Assembly (NCBI GenBank): GCA_035527455.1
Contig: DATLAN010000572.1
Span: 1 to 10,118, forward strand
From: DATLAN01 sp035527455
Lineage (GTDB): Bacteria; Planctomycetota; Planctomycetia; Pirellulales; Thermoguttaceae
Direction of reading: 5' to 3'
DNA length: 10,118 nt
Shown here: positions 9,201-10,118 of the stretch, piece by piece
Numbering within the stretch: the first letter of the stretch is position 1
How the letters are laid out: every line of letters starts with the position of its first letter
Position numbers and translations under genes: made by a program
The notes under the pieces: generated by a model
Told to the model about the DNA's origin: nothing
Database searches by the model: none
Seen by the model: the letters and a program-made list of their open reading frames with translations, nothing else

Positions 9201-10118
9201 CTCGCGCTGCCAGGGGACCTTCACGGAGCGATCCCCGCCGGTGAACATCTCGTACAGAAGCGACGCGGAGGCGGACTCGGGACTCAAGAGGAAGAACGCC
9301 AACTCGTCCTCGACGGCGGCGGCCGCCTCGGCCGGCGAAAGCGCCCCGGCCGGTGAAAGCTCTCCGGCCGGAGAAAGCGCCCCGGCCGGCGTGATATCCG
9401 TAGGACCTGCCCGAAGCTGGAAAAGACCGGTGAACAAGGCGGTCACGTAGGGCAGGATGACCTCGTCGGTCTCCCGGCCGTCGAAGATGCTGTACTGCTC
9501 GTAGGACGTGTACTCGTCCGTCCAATCGGGATGCGGATCTTCCCGATAGTTCACCACCCAGCGCGCCGGACCGTCGTCGTAGTCGTCGGTCACCCACAGG
9601 TCGCCGACCGCCGGGTTGCTCGGCTCGCCGAGTTCCTCGGCCCAGGACCACTCCTGCGAGTACTCCAACTGGGCGACGTTGCGCACGTAGCCGACCGTCT
9701 CGTCGTGGGTGTCCACGTTGCCGACGTACTGCAGCGTCTTGGCATCCGTATCGGTCCGGTCGTTGGCCAGGGCCGTGACCGTGTAGCTCTCCCACCAGTC
9801 CTTGGGCGTTCGCAGAAAGATGTCCGTGCCGTCGTCCAGTTCGTAGGGCACGACCGCGCGGGTGCTGCCGGTGAAGTCGAGGTCCCAGAACGTCGCCGTG
9901 GGAATCCCCTCGAGGTTGCGGTTGATCCGCCCGAGGCCCTCGGTGGGCGAGTAGAGCTTCTCCCAGTTGTCCTCGGCCAGGATCGCGTCCTCGCGGGCGA
10001 AGAAGCTGGCGATGTACGTCCCTTCCTTGGCGGGATTGCTGTAATCCTCGTCGTAATCGATCCCCGCGATGAAGAAGTCCTCCGCCAGGGCCGCGACGAC
10101 GTCCTGGATCGCCGTGTA
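1..10118 (-). CDS. Giant mosaic surface/adhesin-like protein, internal fragment (both ends outside window)
   Basis: The minus-strand frame whose codons begin at base 10118 is open through all 3,372 codons, and I translated it throughout. It reads as real protein from end to end. A C-type-lectin-like domain lies near the start, two beta-solenoid regions with short alternating hydrophobic strands flank a helical region of about 975 residues, and a calcium-binding FG-GAP motif lies near the low-coordinate edge. The other five frames are either closed or read as Arg/Pro/His-rich low-quality sequence. I noticed no cysteine codon, no catalytic motif and no transmembrane segment. The signal peptide, cell-surface anchor and any C-terminal sorting signal must lie outside the window. 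Export and an adhesive or structural surface role are inferred from the domain mix. No frameshift is apparent, because the frame is the same at both edges. I do not recognise a named gene. Confidence 0.95.
258..476 (-). other. Ig/PKD-like beta-sandwich linker (residues about 3215-3287)
   Basis: About 73 residues between solenoid 2 and the propeller carry RLIVVPVVLDEVVYEGEEAL, then FRVEVLDP, and then LHVELAVDFGDAMPP. The Glu-Gly-Glu turn followed by a strand and a later D-F-G-D resembles bacterial Ig-like or PKD-type repeats, which often act as spacers in surface proteins. The resemblance is partial and the domain is short, so it may instead be only a linker strand pair packed on the propeller. 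Confidence 0.4.
477..1808 (-). other. Beta-solenoid region 2, filamentous-haemagglutinin-like (residues 2771-3214)
   Basis: About 445 residues return to the regular strand-turn pattern. Examples are LEGLSLSASDSLTVIAA, ADLHIGGSLLGVDLVDI, TDGDLYLDDGALVDA and AGGNIIARNVLIATD. Rungs of about 18-22 residues can be followed by eye with Gly, Asp and Asn at the turns, consistent with a parallel beta-helix stalk. The pattern closely matches solenoid 1, suggesting one long stalk interrupted by the coiled-coil region, or two arms of the same type. It ends at the GPAANVG turn, before a Val-rich strand pair. Confidence 0.8.
1809..2702 (-). other. Tyr/Asp-rich module of unknown family (residues 2473-2770)
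   Basis: About 300 residues separate the coiled coil from the second solenoid. The first half has two similar units, FLYQYEGS..RYFYRDV (about 2508-2525) and VGLEEIGGTWYYRDTQD (about 2552-2568). Both centre on an aromatic-Tyr-Arg-Asp motif and are followed by acidic stretches leading to LLYTED and VLYAWQG. The second half has longer strands (HTVVIES, YRYRVLVTAV, GELYVLDAVTG) typical of a beta-sandwich or small propeller-like fold. No enzyme motif is seen. The aromatic-acidic composition resembles residues 1-240 of the window. I do not recognise the family. Confidence 0.55.
2703..5627 (-). other. About 975-residue helical and coiled-coil region (residues 1498-2472)
   Basis: This block is strikingly rich in Gln, Leu, Glu and Ala and poor in Gly-Asn turns, unlike the solenoids on both sides. 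Residues about 1498-2040 look like bundled helices with short loops and include degenerate repeats of about 65 residues. A break at about 2045-2110 contains a Pro/Tyr/Gly-containing segment. Residues about 2115-2472 show continuous heptad-like spacing of Leu, Ile and Val with charged and Gln positions between, for example TGLTDDIAQLELAKEPL and AQEADLRQQLQAAQL, as in long coiled coils. No Walker, hinge or SMC-type motif is present. A stalk, spacer or oligomerisation rod is the likeliest role. Heptads were judged by eye. Confidence 0.8.
4152..4745 (-). repeat. Degenerate tandem protein repeats of about 65 residues in the helical region
   Basis: Three related segments follow one another. Each opens with a hydrophobic-Asp-x-x-Leu-Arg-x-Leu helix followed by a tyrosine and an LL/ML/VL turn. 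They begin at FMDAQLRGLAEHYDML (residue 1795), ALDSQLRPLEEYASLL (1862) and VLDAGLRSLANYQYVL (1926), spaced 67 and 64 residues apart. Each continues with a polar turn and a second Leu-rich helix. A weaker copy of the opening motif, VDAGLEKL, occurs at residue 2038. The DNA is not visibly repeated, so the duplication is old. The outer boundaries of the repeat block are approximate. Confidence 0.65.
5628..8210 (-). other. Beta-solenoid region 1, filamentous-haemagglutinin-like (residues 637-1497)
   Basis: About 860 residues show short strands of alternating hydrophobic residues separated by Gly, Asn and Asp turns. Typical phrases are SGNITINAGGNV, AAGEVTIGE, ADGDLVVNDNL and STGNVNLMGD. This pattern is that of a right-handed parallel beta-helix, as in filamentous haemagglutinins, large autotransporters and other bacterial adhesins. 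Such regions form rigid stalks on the cell surface. Rungs are degenerate, with no exact DNA repeat seen. The solenoid is broken by an acidic, helix-favouring insertion at residues 1136-1270. It ends abruptly at residue 1497, where the long helical region starts with AQQQAILQSLQ. The fold assignment is by pattern; no specific subfamily can be named. Confidence 0.8.
6309..6713 (-). other. Acidic helical insertion inside solenoid 1 (residues about 1136-1270)
   Basis: The strand-and-turn pattern stops at TPEEAAEARLNLLNAML and is replaced by about 135 residues with helix-favouring Ala, Leu and Glu runs. These include an alanine-rich stretch (PEAEELAAIVAAALAAAED) and a hydrophobic patch containing FVIYTWLL. 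A very acidic tail with many Asp residues follows, and the solenoid pattern resumes at LTLTKGLTSQGKVTLQAD. Protruding domains on solenoid stalks are a known feature of large adhesins. The insertion matches no family I recognise. The hydrophobic patch is too short and too interrupted for a convincing membrane segment. Confidence 0.55.
8211..8495 (-). other. Trp/Tyr-rich linker after the lectin-like domain (residues 542-636)
   Basis: This segment of about 95 residues connects the lectin-like domain to the first solenoid. It starts with a second PYELD motif (residues 549-553), followed by LKTPWDS, which resembles the arrangement at residues 91-109 on the other side of the lectin-like domain. It then runs through alternating polar and hydrophobic strands (around 577-625) with many Tyr, Val and charged residues. 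No known family is recognised. It probably caps the N-terminal end of the solenoid or forms a small beta domain. Confidence 0.5.
8496..8855 (-). other. C-type-lectin-like domain (residues about 422-541)
   Basis: This domain of about 120 residues has the ordered signature of the CTLD fold. It opens with an aromatic strand and a TWEDAR helix (residue 427 onward). A HLVVIND strand, the WLGG motif at residues 462-465 and the W-x-x-DG turn follow. Next come NFHPGEPN, with EPN at 499-501, and an acidic HDEDQ loop. A second signature motif, WND, is at 521-523, and the domain closes with a YELHGVYE strand. EPN and WND are the family's usual positions for calcium-dependent, mannose-type sugar binding, so sugar or surface-ligand binding is plausible but not shown. 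The four cysteines of animal CTLDs are all missing. Bacterial relatives often lack them. The alternative is a non-sugar-binding CTLD used as a protein scaffold. Confidence 0.9.
8856..10118 (-). other. Unassigned aromatic/acidic N-terminal region of the window (residues 1-421)
   Basis: This part of the giant protein is rich in Asp, Glu, Tyr and Trp and matches no family I recognise. It includes a PYELD motif (residues 91-95) followed by a TPKDWWE segment, and a Trp/Asp-dense stretch around residues 155-205. A Pro-Ala-Gly-x-Leu-Ser repeat occupies 244-261 and an alanine-rich helix follows at about 262-290. The last 60 residues before the lectin-like domain contain Gly/Asn turns and short strands. 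Composition suggests folded extracellular beta domains, not disordered linker, but that is inference. It is open at the window edge, so the true domain boundary is unknown. Confidence 0.6.
9331..9384 (-). repeat. 18-bp tandem repeat, three units, encoding PAGxLS
   Basis: Three adjacent 18-base units lie at 9331-9348, 9349-9366 and 9367-9384, with the beginning of a fourth unit at 9385-9390. In the coding frame they give PAGALS, PAGELS and PAGALS (residues 244-261), followed by PAEA. The first and third units differ at one base and the middle unit differs at a few more. The unit is an exact multiple of three, so copy number can change without breaking the frame. The repeat sits just before an alanine-rich segment and is best read as a flexible Pro/Ala hinge between folded modules. 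Confidence 0.9.

Noticed and set aside
4167..9356. Plus-strand open frame of 1,729 codons
   Set aside because: Same antisense register. The opposite strand carries the C-type-lectin-like domain and solenoid 1. The openness is explained by the lack of TTA, CTA and TCA codons in the real gene.
8695..9795. Minus-strand open frame of 366 codons in another frame
   Set aside because: It is an Arg/Gly-rich out-of-frame reading lying across the real unassigned N-terminal region and lectin-like domain, with no domain of its own.
1..10118. Polymorphic toxin or contact-dependent inhibition (CdiA-type) system
   Set aside because: The solenoid repeats would fit, but no toxin domain, immunity gene or secretion partner is visible, and the C-terminal direction leads into an FG-GAP propeller instead of a toxin tip. 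It cannot be excluded outside the window.

Overview
The window lies entirely inside one giant protein-coding gene on the minus strand. Reading the reverse complement from base 10118, the frame stays open to base 1. That is 3,372 complete codons with no stop, and the protein sequence makes sense at both edges, so the start codon, the stop codon and both termini lie outside the window. There is no intergenic space, and I see no RNA gene, terminator, promoter, CRISPR array or insertion sequence. Residue numbers below count from the first codon in the window (bases 10118-10116).

Reading N- to C-terminal, which is right to left in coordinates, the protein is a mosaic. It begins with an aromatic and acidic region I cannot assign (residues 1-421) that carries a small Pro-Ala-Gly-x-Leu-Ser repeat. 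A clear C-type-lectin-like domain follows (about 422-541), then a Trp/Tyr-rich linker (542-636). Next is a long beta-solenoid region of filamentous-haemagglutinin character (637-1497), interrupted by an acidic, helical insertion (1136-1270). A Gln/Leu/Glu-rich helical and coiled-coil region of about 975 residues comes next (1498-2472), followed by a Tyr/Asp-rich module (2473-2770) and a second beta-solenoid (2771-3214). The window ends with a short beta-sandwich-like linker (3215-3287) and the first blade and a half of an FG-GAP (integrin-alpha type) beta-propeller (3288 to the edge). I noticed no cysteine codon anywhere in the reading frame.

The combination of lectin-like domain, solenoid stalks, calcium-binding propeller motifs and extreme length points to an exported or cell-surface protein, probably an adhesin or structural surface protein. 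That function is inferred from architecture; no catalytic site was seen. The DNA is clearly GC-rich, and the codons TTA, CTA and TCA are almost absent. Giant mosaic proteins with FG-GAP and lectin-like domains are familiar from Planctomycetota and related environmental bacteria, so a planctomycete-like bacterium is my best guess, but nothing here proves the lineage. Several long open frames on the plus strand and in the other minus frames are shadows of this gene.
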